Origin: Winkia neuii | GTDB taxonomy: Bacteria > Actinomycetota > Actinomycetes > Actinomycetales > Actinomycetaceae | Direction: 5' to 3' | Length of the DNA stretch: 64,000 nt | Assembly (NCBI RefSeq): GCF_029011175.1 | Contig: NZ_CP118946.1 | Coordinates: forward strand, 744,001 to 808,000 | Part shown: piece by piece, positions 19,617 through 28,235 of the stretch | How positions within the stretch are numbered: the stretch's first letter is position 1 | How the letters are laid out: every line of letters begins with the position of its first letter | The notes under the pieces: model-generated | Told to the model about the DNA's origin: nothing | Databases searched by the model: none | What the model saw: the letters and a program-made list of their open reading frames with translations, nothing else | Position numbers and translations under genes: made by a program

Positions 19617-22600
19617 ACCGCGAACTTTCCTCCGCCCGCGCCTTCAAGCCCGTGCGGGCCTTGGTTGTCACTCCCGGAGACAGCCAGTACCTCGACGCCA
19701 CTTTAGAAGCTATTCTTTCCTCTACTGTTCTCCCCGACAGGGTTAGCGTGGTAGATACCAGTGCTGATTTTCTTTTGGCGGAAGTGAAATCTGACTGGTT
19801 GGACGTCATTTCTGTCCCAGGAGCTACCTCACTGGGGCAAGTAATAGCCCAGATTGATAGTATTGAGGAACCTCTTCTGTGGCTGCTACACGACGATTCG
19901 GCTCCCGCTCCAAACTGTTTGGAACTACTTGCTTTAGAGATGGAAAAAGGGCGGACCATCGCAGCATGCGGTCCGTCGCAACTTGATTTTGAAGGGGTAA
20001 AACTCCTGAGCGCAGGCATAGAGGCCACGCGTACAGGATGGCGGATGCCCCTAAATGACGACATCGACCAGGGCCAGTGTGACGACCGTTCGGATGTCTT
20101 AGCTCTTGGCACTGCGGGATTGCTCCTGGATTGGCAGAAAGTTCGCGCAGCCGGGGGGCTAGACCCATCAGCCGGTAGGTACGGTGAAGGACTTGAACTT
20201 GGCCGGAGACTACACCTGGCAGGGCACAGAGTCGTACTAGTAGCAAAAGCGCGGGTGAGGCACGCTCAGGAATCGTTCCGTGGAGAGCGGGCCAACCCGG
20301 CAGAACTACGCCGTTCGCGCTACTACAACGCGGCCTTGGCAGTGTACTGGTTTGCCGTGCCGTTCATCGCCCTGTGGGCGTTGGGGAGCGGGCTTACTCG
20401 GTGGCTCGGCCACACGGTCCGCGGCCAGCGAGCACAGGCGAGGGCGCAGCTTCACGCAGCCATCGCCTTTCTGACCCGTCCCGGGAAAGTAGTAGCAGGA
20501 CGCAGTCGCATTCGCCGAGCCAGAATAATGGCAAGAGCAAGGCTTGCCCCGTTGGAGCTGACCAGAGCTGAAGTGCGAGCCGAACGGAAGATTGCCAAGA
20601 AGATCGAACTTGATGCGGCCCGCCCCGCGCCTTTGGAACCGGTCGCTGCTGCGGCGGTAGTAGCAAGACGAGGACGCGAGAAAGCCGCATTAGCAGCATC
20701 TTTAGTGGTGGCTGGCATTCTGAATCTTTTCCTCACCCGCGGTGTTTGGGCACACCCGTACGGCGGTGCTTGGCTGGACCTTCCCTCTAGATGGCGCGAC
20801 CTGGCCGAAGCGGCCTTCTCTAATTGGATCCCGTCGGGGCTAGGGGAAGCCGGCATGGCAGACCCGATTCTAGCGATTCTCTGCATGTTTACAGGACCCT
20901 TCGCTGCAGTGGGAATATCTCCGTCTAAAGCGATGGCGTTCCTTTTCGCATTCTTGCCACTAATCTCCTTTGCCACAGCCTGGGCTGGTACGGGGGTCGT
21001 GACCCGCGCTCCGTGGGCTAGAACCGTCGGAGCTTTCGGATGGATGTGTGCTCCCTTCTTCCTAATCGGAATGCACCAGGGCCGTTTTGCGCCCTCCCTG
21101 GCCCACGCCCTCTTCCCACTTATTGTGTGGGCGGTCGCGGGCTTGGTCAGAGCCCACGCCCCGCACCTAGGCTTTGGGGTGAATGGAAAAGGAGTTGCCG
21201 GTGAAATTGGGCGTCCTCACACGCGTGCCTTTGTCGGCATCCTAGCGCTGCTGGTGGTAGGCGCCGCCTCCCCGATCCTCGGATTGAGCGGAGCCCTGGT
21301 ATACCTGGTCGCTGGTATTTATCTGCTTCTAACCCACCGGCCTGGCGGACTCATCGGGGTACTGGCAGGCGTTCCCATGTTAGTTGCAATATCGCCCTCG
21401 CTTGCGGATGCCCTAGGAAAGGGACACCTACCGACCGTGCTTCTTTCAACTGCTGGCATGCCGGTGCAGACCCCGAATGTTCCTACCTGGGCGTTACTTG
21501 CAGGAGTACCCCTAGCTGGTAAAGAGCTACTGGCCCTACTGGGGGCGGCACTGGCTGTCCTGGCAGTAATCGCCCTCGCTCTTCCGGAACGCGTAGTTGC
21601 TGCCCGCATCTCCTGGCTCTGCTTGCTGGCAGGGGCGGCAATCGCGGTCCTGTCTGTCTCTGTTCAGGCAGGCATAGACGAAAACTACAACATGGTTTCT
21701 ACTTGGCCCGGACCCGGGCTGACACTGGCCTGGGTAGGACTAATCGGAGCGGCAATTTCTACTCTGGACTATCTGCGCAGACCCTGGAGGAAAAAGCCGA
21801 TCCTGGTGCTAGGAGTAGCTCTGTCGCTGGTGCTTCTAATTGGCGGGTTGGGCAGTGGTACTTACTTCGCAATTTCACCCACCCCAGATAGCTTCCAGGC
21901 AGCGCCAAACCGACAGGTACCCGCAACCCAACAAGGAGTGCAAGATTCCGGCACGCGCTCCAAGGTCGCTACCCTGCGTCCCACAAGCGGCGCAATAGAA
22001 GTGTCCCTGCTGCGCACAAATACCGCCTCATTGACCGGGCGGAACGTGCTCTCTAGCTTGCAGGCGCCGGGTGAGGGGGCCGCGGCGAAACTGCGTTCCG
22101 CAGTAGCAAACCTAGCCTCTAACTCGGGGACTGATGTTGCTAACGAACTAGCGGATCTGGGGGTAGGCGAAGTCATAATCCCGCGCTCTGTACTAGGAAG
22201 CGACGAGGTAGCTTCGCCCTCTACTGAACAAGCGCTCGCCCGGAATCTCGCCGAAAAAATCGACGCTGCGAAGGGAATAACCCGGATAGGCTCTAACGAC
22301 CTAGGAATACTGTGGCGTGTGCGCCCTCAAAGCGCCCGCCTAAAGGTTGGCGACCAGGTAGTACCCTCCGGGTATCTGAGCGCTCGGGCAAAAATCGGCG
22401 CAAGTCCGTCCGTACGTACCCTAAAACTTGCGGAGCGGGCAGACTCCGGCTGGAAGGCCTCACTCGGCGGCAAGGCCTTAGAGGCAACTAATGCGGCAGG
22501 ACTGCAGAGCTTTGAAGTGCCAGCTAATCTGGGTGGCACCCTTCGGCTGAGTATCAATCCGCTCTGGATCTGGCCGTGGCGGCTAGCCTACGGGGCGCTC

Positions 22601-22672
22601 GTGCTAGGAACCCTGGCAGCTGCGATCTGGCCCGAACGGAAGGAGGTCGTAACGTGGAAGCTAGGAAAATAA
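19613..22672 (+). CDS. Large membrane glycosyltransferase (GT2 domain plus polytopic membrane region)
   Basis: Up to 1019 residues. The first ~250 form a GT2 domain with VVTPGDSQYLDATL, the DXD-like LLHDDSAP near 85 and a GEGLELGRRLHLAGHR block near 185. A basic, Ala-rich linker follows (about 280-355), then at least ten hydrophobic segments to about residue 750 and an outward-facing C-terminal domain before a final membrane segment. This architecture is the conserved partner of WhiB and DUF5719 genes in actinobacteria, presumed to act in envelope glycan assembly. The start may be TTG 19613, overlapping the whiB stop, or GTG 19652, which begins at the conserved fold. The 3' end overlaps the next gene by 19 bp. 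Confidence 0.85.
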   Translation: MNRELSSARAFKPVRALVVTPGDSQYLDATLEAILSSTVLPDRVSVVDTSADFLLAEVKSDWLDVISVPGATSLGQVIAQIDSIEEPLLWLLHDDSAPAPNCLELLALEMEKGRTIAACGPSQLDFEGVKLLSAGIEATRTGWRMPLNDDIDQGQCDDRSDVLALGTAGLLLDWQKVRAAGGLDPSAGRYGEGLELGRRLHLAGHRVVLVAKARVRHAQESFRGERANPAELRRSRYYNAALAVYWFAVPFIALWALGSGLTRWLGHTVRGQRAQARAQLHAAIAFLTRPGKVVAGRSRIRRARIMARARLAPLELTRAEVRAERKIAKKIELDAARPAPLEPVAAAAVVARRGREKAALAASLVVAGILNLFLTRGVWAHPYGGAWLDLPSRWRDLAEAAFSNWIPSGLGEAGMADPILAILCMFTGPFAAVGISPSKAMAFLFAFLPLISFATAWAGTGVVTRAPWARTVGAFGWMCAPFFLIGMHQGRFAPSLAHALFPLIVWAVAGLVRAHAPHLGFGVNGKGVAGEIGRPHTRAFVGILALLVVGAASPILGLSGALVYLVAGIYLLLTHRPGGLIGVLAGVPMLVAISPSLADALGKGHLPTVLLSTAGMPVQTPNVPTWALLAGVPLAGKELLALLGAALAVLAVIALALPERVVAARISWLCLLAGAAIAVLSVSVQAGIDENYNMVSTWPGPGLTLAWVGLIGAAISTLDYLRRPWRKKPILVLGVALSLVLLIGGLGSGTYFAISPTPDSFQAAPNRQVPATQQGVQDSGTRSKVATLRPTSGAIEVSLLRTNTASLTGRNVLSSLQAPGEGAAAKLRSAVANLASNSGTDVANELADLGVGEVIIPRSVLGSDEVASPSTEQALARNLAEKIDAAKGITRIGSNDLGILWRVRPQSARLKVGDQVVPSGYLSARAKIGASPSVRTLKLAERADSGWKASLGGKALEATNAAGLQSFEVPANLGGTLRLSINPLWIWPWRLAYGALVLGTLAAAIWPERKEVVTWKLGK

Positions 22673-23904
22673 TTGCGCCCCTCTCGGCCCTCGCACTTAT
22701 CGGTGGACTTGGCGGCATTATTGCCTATGGGACTCATCCGCTTGGGACTAAGGCCGTTGCGCACTCTTACGTCACGCCTCAACGAGGCCCGACATTTACC
22801 GCATGCGCTCCGACAGGCGGAAAAGGAAAGGCAGTCATTGCCGGCATCACCCAACAAGGCACGCCTGCACGCGTGCTTGTTAACGGCAAGGAAGTAGAGG
22901 CCGAGGCTCCCGCCGGGGCGATACTGCAGGCGCCGCCCTCAAACGGGAAAGCTGCCGTGGCTGTGGGACTTCAGAGCAACACCCCAAAGGCCTTTTCCAC
23001 CTGCGAAAGTCCGCGTACTTCAATGTGGTTACTTGGAGGAGCCACCACCACCGGGACAGATTCCACCTTGCTACTGGCTAATCCCAGCGAGGAAGATTCT
23101 ACCGTTACGATCGAAGCATTCTCGAAGACTGGGCCTGTCGATTTGGTGAGCTCGCGTGTGAGTCTGCCAGCAGGCCAGACGGTAACGGTTCCCTTAGCAG
23201 GACTAGCCCCTGAAGAAGAACGCGTGAGCCTACACCTGACTGCGACTGGTGCGGGAGTAAGCGCCTGGCTACAACAGTCGATGACTAAAGGGCTAAACGA
23301 CCTAGGCGCAGAAGTAACAGAGGCCGCCGAAGGCCCCGACATGACCAACTTGATTCCTGGGGTAGGCTTTGCCGATGCCCAGTTGCAGATTACTAACCCC
23401 GCAAATAAGGCCATCCACGCTCAGGTGTACAAGGCCGAGGGCGATGAACGAATACCCGTTCCCGGCGGGAAAGTTACGGTAGAACCCGGAGCCGTCGCCG
23501 AGATCTCCTTAGCTGGTCTTGGACAGGGACGCGGTACAGTGCAGGTGCTATCCGATAAGCCAGTTCTGGCTGCAGTCCGCGAACGACAGGATAAAGACTT
23601 CACGTGGACGACTGCAAGGGCTGCGGCAAAGGACGGGATTTTGATCGTCCCCAAGGGAGCCCAGATCTATGCCAGTGCAAATGCCGATGGCGTAGTGGAA
23701 TTCCGCGGCGCGGGGCAAACCCCGAAGAAGCTAAAGGTGCCCGCCCTAAAGAGTGCTTCAGTTGCGCTGCCTGAAGGCACATGGCAATGGAAGTCCGACG
23801 GGCCGGTTGCGATCACAGCAGTGGTAAGCAAGTCCGCAATCTCCACTTTTACCAGTTCAAGATCAGCCCGCGAACTCACAGCAATAGGCGTTAAAATCCG
23901 TTAG
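22654..23904 (+). CDS. DUF5719 family envelope protein
   Basis: A 416-residue protein with one N-terminal membrane anchor (about 7-27) and an exported beta-rich body with two similar halves. A repeated pattern LANPSEEDSTVTI / ITNPANKAIHAQV suggests Ig-like folds. GTG 22654 is preceded at 7 bp by AGGAGG (22641-22646); an in-frame ATG at 22576 would lie deep inside the upstream gene. It overlaps that gene and is very probably co-transcribed with it. The pairing with the WhiB-linked glycosyltransferase is conserved in actinobacteria. The function is unknown; it may assist the transferase outside the membrane. Confidence 0.85.
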   Translation: MEARKIIAPLSALALIGGLGGIIAYGTHPLGTKAVAHSYVTPQRGPTFTACAPTGGKGKAVIAGITQQGTPARVLVNGKEVEAEAPAGAILQAPPSNGKAAVAVGLQSNTPKAFSTCESPRTSMWLLGGATTTGTDSTLLLANPSEEDSTVTIEAFSKTGPVDLVSSRVSLPAGQTVTVPLAGLAPEEERVSLHLTATGAGVSAWLQQSMTKGLNDLGAEVTEAAEGPDMTNLIPGVGFADAQLQITNPANKAIHAQVYKAEGDERIPVPGGKVTVEPGAVAEISLAGLGQGRGTVQVLSDKPVLAAVRERQDKDFTWTTARAAAKDGILIVPKGAQIYASANADGVVEFRGAGQTPKKLKVPALKSASVALPEGTWQWKSDGPVAITAVVSKSAISTFTSSRSARELTAIGVKIR

Positions 23905-24310
23905 GGTCAAACCCCGGATCTACATCAGTGGGGGCAATTCCCAGTGCCGAGGCGATCTGGTCTACTAGCGCCAGCCGGATAATTTTTGCCAGGTCGCGGC
24001 GGTTGCTCGCCCTCATAGAAAGTGGAATACGGTAGAGCACCACCCTAGGCTTCAGCCCTGACCCAGCGCGCCCGGTAAACGTTCGTGCTAAGACCGGCGC
24101 CTGTCGTTCCCAGGGGGCAGGATCAGACGGAGGCACATCCTCGACGGCGAATTCCCAATCTGCCACACTAGGGAATCCCTTTCTGATGGATCTGGCATTA
24201 GCGATCACAAGCATGTCAAAGAACTGGGACCGAGTGAGCGAACCGGGCAAGGTGGGTGGCATTAATACGCCGCGTCTTCCTCTACCGTGTCGATCTCTGC
24301 AGATGCTCAT
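23891..24310 (-). CDS. Metallopeptidase-like family protein lacking the zinc motif
   Basis: A 139-residue protein of the zincin-like PF06262 family as found in actinobacteria. It starts with the typical RDRHGRGRRG block and has a middle EFAVEDVPPSD and RVVLYRIPLSMRA. Where classical members have HExGH, this one reads LALVDQIASALGI, so no zinc-binding histidines are present and peptidase activity is doubtful. Many actinobacterial members are similarly altered (from general knowledge of the family). It converges on the DUF5719 gene with a 14 bp overlap. Its usual neighbour, the DUF3499 gene, is 1.7 kb away because a membrane protein gene intervenes. Confidence 0.75.
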   Translation of the reverse strand: MSICRDRHGRGRRGVLMPPTLPGSLTRSQFFDMLVIANARSIRKGFPSVADWEFAVEDVPPSDPAPWERQAPVLARTFTGRAGSGLKPRVVLYRIPLSMRASNRRDLAKIIRLALVDQIASALGIAPTDVDPGFDPNGF

Positions 24311-24330
24311 ACGTAGACTCTAGTTCCGAT

Positions 24331-25794
24331 TTACCTAGCTAGCGAGGCATGTCCGCCGGGAGTTTTTGTCTTCAGGCTCAACCCGCCCATCAATACTGCA
24401 ACTGCGAGCGCGGTTGTGGCGATCGAAAAATAACTGTAGCGGTAATCCGAGACGGGAACTATCGGAATTTGACTTACCAGCCAGAACAAAGATGCTGCAG
24501 GGGGCCAGAATGCAAATGAATGATGTTCTTCTGAGAGCTGGCCTTTTCGTCTTTGTAGGAAGCAAATAGTCGCTAGATTGATCAGAAGATAGGTAGCGGG
24601 GCAGAACAGGAATGGGGCCCACCTGGAACTTACAGAATCTGTGTAGCTTGATGTTGAGGTAAATGCGGCGGAAAACCTTGGAGAGAAATGTTCTTTGATC
24701 TTTCCTAGATTGGCAGGCCAGGTATCGAAAATAAAATGGGAGAACACTTCCATTCTGTAGCCAACATATTTAAACGGGTGCTGTGGAATGACCGCGAACC
24801 AGGCCTTCATAAACTCTGGGTGGAAGCGGTGGATGCTAGAGAAAACTGTGGTTCCATCTTTAATGGTTATCCGTTTGCCATCTGCGCAGGAATACCACAT
24901 CAGGTTCTGTTTATGCCCTTCGGCCGAGCAGCGAGTGATGGCAGAGGACAAGAATTTCTTGAAATCGCCAGATAGCGGCAAATCCATCACCTCCGTAGGG
25001 GAGGAAGTATTTATGAGGTCATCCAAAAATAGCTGGTCGATCTGATGAGTCTTTGTCGGCTGTGCAGCGATCTTCACAGTGGCATTCAAGCCTGCGGTGG
25101 CAACAATCAGAGCTAGGCAGGCACAGCCGATGGCTATAACGGTTCTGCTACGAAAGAGTCTTTTGGTCTTGCCCTGACCTGACTGCAGATGTGGAAGCAA
25201 GGCGCGGATCTTCGTCCCGGCTAGCGGAAGCAAGAAAACTACTGCAAAGAAGCCGTTCGCGCGTAACAAGATGGCCGCGGCTGCGAACACAAAGAACAAG
25301 GCTAAAGACCAGCACTGGCCGCGTTTTTTGCCGCCTACCCAAAGGCTTGCAATTGCCGCAAGAAGGCAAAATGTTAGGAACTGGTCCTTCCATAACCTTC
25401 CCGACTGGATAAGGAGAGGGGCGTAAAGGGGGAGGAGGGTAATCAGGCAGGCCCAGAGCAAATCGAGTTTTCCCCTTCGATATCCCGACAAGGCAAAAAC
25501 CAGGAGTGAGCCCACAAAGAGGGTTATTTCGAAGATGAATAGGCACGACGGTTTGGAAGTTAGCCACATTCCCCATTTCCATACGAGTGCCATAAGGGGC
25601 GGGTGCCAATCGTTGAAAGGAATTTGACCGGAGGCCTGCGCAAACTGCTCTTCAAGATCAGGTCCGTATAGGACGCCTGGGTAGAAACTGAGGAGCATGA
25701 CTAAATACGAGATGGCGGCGCTAGCGCAAATAGTTAGTAACTTGGACGGCCTCAACTGTCTCAATTTCGTTTCCCTTGGATAATAGTTAAGCAA
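24331..25794 (-). CDS. Polytopic membrane protein, GT-C/DUF6020-like
   Basis: Up to 487 residues with about ten hydrophobic segments. The first outer loop has YPGVLYGPDLEEQFAQ and DWHPPLMALVW, resembling DUF6020-type GT-C proteins, where acidic residues in this loop bind a polyprenyl-phosphate sugar. A large outer loop (about 250-345) with several cysteines follows. The start is uncertain: TTG 25794 is the first codon, but AGGGAA lies 6 bp before another TTG at 25761. It is inserted between the metallopeptidase-like and DUF3499 genes, which normally sit together, so it may be a later arrival. Glycan transfer is likely, the substrate unknown. Confidence 0.65.
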   Translation of the reverse strand: MLNYYPRETKLRQLRPSKLLTICASAAISYLVMLLSFYPGVLYGPDLEEQFAQASGQIPFNDWHPPLMALVWKWGMWLTSKPSCLFIFEITLFVGSLLVFALSGYRRGKLDLLWACLITLLPLYAPLLIQSGRLWKDQFLTFCLLAAIASLWVGGKKRGQCWSLALFFVFAAAAILLRANGFFAVVFLLPLAGTKIRALLPHLQSGQGKTKRLFRSRTVIAIGCACLALIVATAGLNATVKIAAQPTKTHQIDQLFLDDLINTSSPTEVMDLPLSGDFKKFLSSAITRCSAEGHKQNLMWYSCADGKRITIKDGTTVFSSIHRFHPEFMKAWFAVIPQHPFKYVGYRMEVFSHFIFDTWPANLGKIKEHFSPRFSAAFTSTSSYTDSVSSRWAPFLFCPATYLLINLATICFLQRRKGQLSEEHHSFAFWPPAASLFWLVSQIPIVPVSDYRYSYFSIATTALAVAVLMGGLSLKTKTPGGHASLAR

Positions 25795-25996
25795 TTAGTT
25801 TCTTGGAACACTCATGCATGCTAAAAGCTGTGGCAGAGGCATTTCTTCTGAAACGACAAATTAGTGTAACTGCATATTATTCTATTTGTGTCTTTGTGGG
25901 GTAGATGAATCAGCTGTTCACTCAGATCTATGGGGAGTTGGTGTTGCCCGGCCCTGCCAACCGGGGAACGCGCCCTCCGGCGGGTAGTCTGCACAT

Positions 25997-26413
25997 GTGA
26001 GACCTATTCGCACCTGTTTTAAGACCACTTGTTCGCGCCCGGCTGTGGCAACTTTGACTTTTGACTACGACGAATCGACCGCTGTGTTGGGCCCTTTATC
26101 CACCGAGGCGGAACCGCAGGCGTATGATCTCTGCGCGGACCACGCAAATCGATTGACTGTTCCCAATGGCTGGGAAGTAATCAGGTTGGAAACAAAATTC
26201 GAAGAGCGGGACCCAACCGATGACGATCTGATGGCTCTCGCGAATGAAGTGCGCAAGGCTAGCGAGCCCAAGTCACAGCCGATAGCCAAACCGGAGCCAA
26301 AGAGTGAACTTGACGCGTCAGTTTCGCGTCATCCGGCAGCGAGGACGCAGGTAGGAAGAAAACGGGGGTATTTACGCGTAATATCGGGACAAGAAACTTC
26401 CCCCCAACAGTAA
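25997..26413 (+). CDS. DUF3499 family protein
   Basis: A 138-residue protein matching actinobacterial DUF3499: MRPIRTCFKTTCSRPAVATL opens it, followed by YDESTAVLGPL, YDLCADHANRLTVP and GWEVIRL. Three conserved cysteines and a histidine (C7, C12, and C-x2-H near 47-50) suggest a small zinc site. The C-terminal ~60 residues are variable and polar. GTG 25997 gives the family N-terminus. The Trm112-like gene starts 13 bp downstream, so the two are co-transcribed with the cation transporter. Function unknown. Confidence 0.85.
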   Translation: MRPIRTCFKTTCSRPAVATLTFDYDESTAVLGPLSTEAEPQAYDLCADHANRLTVPNGWEVIRLETKFEERDPTDDDLMALANEVRKASEPKSQPIAKPEPKSELDASVSRHPAARTQVGRKRGYLRVISGQETSPQQ

Positions 26414-26425
26414 AAGGAGTTAGGT

Positions 26426-26593
26426 ATGCGCGACTGGGTGAAAGATATTCTCGTGTCACCTTCCAGCGGTAACAAGCTTGAAGAGCAGGACGGATACTTG
26501 GTAGACGTCACCTCCGGTGAGGCATACCCAATTCGTGACGAAGTCCCTCTTTTACTGACAAGTGAACAGAATAATGTTGGCGGTCGCCAGTGA
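26426..26593 (+). CDS. Trm112-like (UPF0434) small protein without cysteines
   Basis: A 55-residue protein. It shows the Trm112 pattern: an ILVSPSSGNKL start, where classical members read ACPxCxGxL, then GEAYPIRDEVPLLL, matching the family's AFPIRDGIPVLL. All zinc-binding cysteines are missing, replaced by serine or other residues. The family includes methyltransferase partners and small conserved bacterial proteins of unclear role. AGGAG lies 9 bp before ATG 26426. The stop overlaps the next GTG start by 4 bp. The gene sits after DUF3499, its usual position in actinobacteria. Confidence 0.75.
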   Translation: MRDWVKDILVSPSSGNKLEEQDGYLVDVTSGEAYPIRDEVPLLLTSEQNNVGGRQ

Positions 26594-27498
26594 GTAACAA
26601 GGGCGGAACGAAGGCAATCTTTGCTGCCGCTGCGGCAAATGTTTCAATTGCGATCGCAAAGATAGCGGCGTGGCTACTGACCGGGTCTTCAGCAATGCTC
26701 GCCGAGGGAATCCACTCCTTTGCGGATACCGGTAACCAGGGCTTGCTACTGGTGGGTTCCAAGAGGGCGCAAAAGGAGCCTGATTCGCAACATAACTTTG
26801 GTTATGCTCGCGCCCGTTACCTGTATGCATTCATCGTCTCTATTGTGCTGTTCTTGGCAGGTGGGTGTTTCGCCCTCTACGAGGCCTACCACAAGTTTGT
26901 CGATCCACAGTCGATTACCTCATGGCATTGGGTGCCCGTAGTCGTACTGCTGATTTCAATCATTGCCGAGGCCACTTCGCTTAGGACCGCCCTGAAGGAG
27001 GCGGGTAAAGCTAGAGGGAATCAGAGTATCTTTGGCTACATTCGCTCTGCTAGAGCACCTGAAATTCCAGTAGTGATGTTGGAAGACATTGCTGCACTTA
27101 CCGGTCTGGTGTTCGCGTTGTGTGGGGTGGGAGCAACCTTAGCTACCGGCAATGGCAGATGGGATGCTCTAGGATCTGGCGCCATTGGTATCCTGCTGAT
27201 AGTGGTAGCAGCGTTCCTTTCCTCTGAGACGGCTTCATTGCTATTAGGAGAGTCGGTTACCCCAAACGTCGCCAGACGGCTGCGGGAAGGGTTTAGGGAA
27301 GCTGATCTGCACATCATCCATTTGCAGACTCTGCATTTGGGGCCTGAGCAAGTGCTGGTGGCTGCCAAGATTGCTGTGGCGGCGAATTCTTCTGGCAAGC
27401 AGATAGCGGACCACATCAACGAGGCTGAAGCTGCCATCCGCGGCTCATTGCCGGAACTAGATCTGACAATATTCATTGAGCCCGATCTTTCGAAGTAA
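26590..27498 (+). CDS. Cation diffusion facilitator family transporter
   Basis: A 302-residue membrane protein with about six hydrophobic segments and a cytoplasmic C-terminal domain (about 205-302). The metal-site motif in TM2 is HSFADTGNQ (H42, D46). The TM5 site reads EDIAALTG, with E and D instead of the common HxxxD, so metal preference is hard to call. The family exports Zn, Mn, Fe or Co in exchange for protons. The GTG start overlaps the Trm112-like stop as GTGA. A 53 bp gap then separates it from mtrA, with which it may share read-through. Confidence 0.9.
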   Translation: MSNKGGTKAIFAAAAANVSIAIAKIAAWLLTGSSAMLAEGIHSFADTGNQGLLLVGSKRAQKEPDSQHNFGYARARYLYAFIVSIVLFLAGGCFALYEAYHKFVDPQSITSWHWVPVVVLLISIIAEATSLRTALKEAGKARGNQSIFGYIRSARAPEIPVVMLEDIAALTGLVFALCGVGATLATGNGRWDALGSGAIGILLIVVAAFLSSETASLLLGESVTPNVARRLREGFREADLHIIHLQTLHLGPEQVLVAAKIAVAANSSGKQIADHINEAEAAIRGSLPELDLTIFIEPDLSK

Positions 27499-27551
27499 AA
27501 CTGAAATCTTTCAAAGTAAGATTAAGAGGCGAACAACAGAGAAGGAGCCTT

Positions 27552-28235
27552 ATGAGCGCGCGTATTTTGGTTGTAGACGACGACGAGGCATTGGCCGAGA
27601 TGATCGGCATTGTAGTAGGTGCCGAGGGCTTCGAGGCGACCTTCTGCGCAGACGGTGATAAGGCCCTAGAAGCATTCGAACGCGATCAGCCTGACCTTGT
27701 ACTTCTAGACGTGATGCTACCGGGGTTGAGCGGCATCGAGATCTGCAGGCGGATTCGCTCAATTTCTGGCGTACCGATCGTAATGCTCACTGCAAAAACC
27801 GACACCGCTGACGTGGTGCGGGGACTAGAAGCCGGGGCTGACGACTACATTCCGAAGCCCTTCAAGCCGAAAGAATTGGTGGCGCGGGTGCGCGCTCGCC
27901 TGCGTCATGTAGATAATTCCGAGACGGAACGGGTCCGAATTGGCGATCTCGAGATCGATGTTGCTGGCCACGAAGTGACTAGGGATGGCAAGGATCTGGG
28001 ACTAACCCCGCTCGAGTTTGATCTGCTGGTTACCCTCGCCCGGAAGCCGTGGAAAGTATTCACCAGGGAAGAGCTACTCGAAGAGGTATGGGGCTACCGC
28101 CATGCTTCCGATACTCGTTTGGTGAACGTGCATATCCAGCGGCTTCGGTCGAAGATCGAGGCTGATCCAGAACATCCCGTCATCGTTCTTACTGTGCGTG
28201 GGGTTGGCTACCGCGCTGGTGGCGACAAAGCGTGA
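27552..28235 (+). CDS. mtrA: DNA-binding response regulator MtrA
   Basis: A 227-residue OmpR-family regulator. The receiver domain has the acidic pocket D9/D10/D11, phospho-acceptor D53 (LLDVMLPG), T80 and K102. A winged-helix domain follows (about 130-225) with LTPLEFDLL and a VWGYRHASDTRLVNVHI block. MtrA controls cell-wall hydrolases, division and replication genes in actinobacteria, and is essential in several. AAGGAG lies 7 bp before the ATG. Its stop overlaps the mtrB GTG start. Confidence 0.97.
   Translation: MSARILVVDDDEALAEMIGIVVGAEGFEATFCADGDKALEAFERDQPDLVLLDVMLPGLSGIEICRRIRSISGVPIVMLTAKTDTADVVRGLEAGADDYIPKPFKPKELVARVRARLRHVDNSETERVRIGDLEIDVAGHEVTRDGKDLGLTPLEFDLLVTLARKPWKVFTREELLEEVWGYRHASDTRLVNVHIQRLRSKIEADPEHPVIVLTVRGVGYRAGGDKA

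Noticed and set aside
19285-20112. 275-codon minus-strand frame over whiB and the start of the large glycosyltransferase
   Set aside because: Composition is Ser/Arg/Pro-biased and no domain is recognisable; the plus-strand genes are clearly real.
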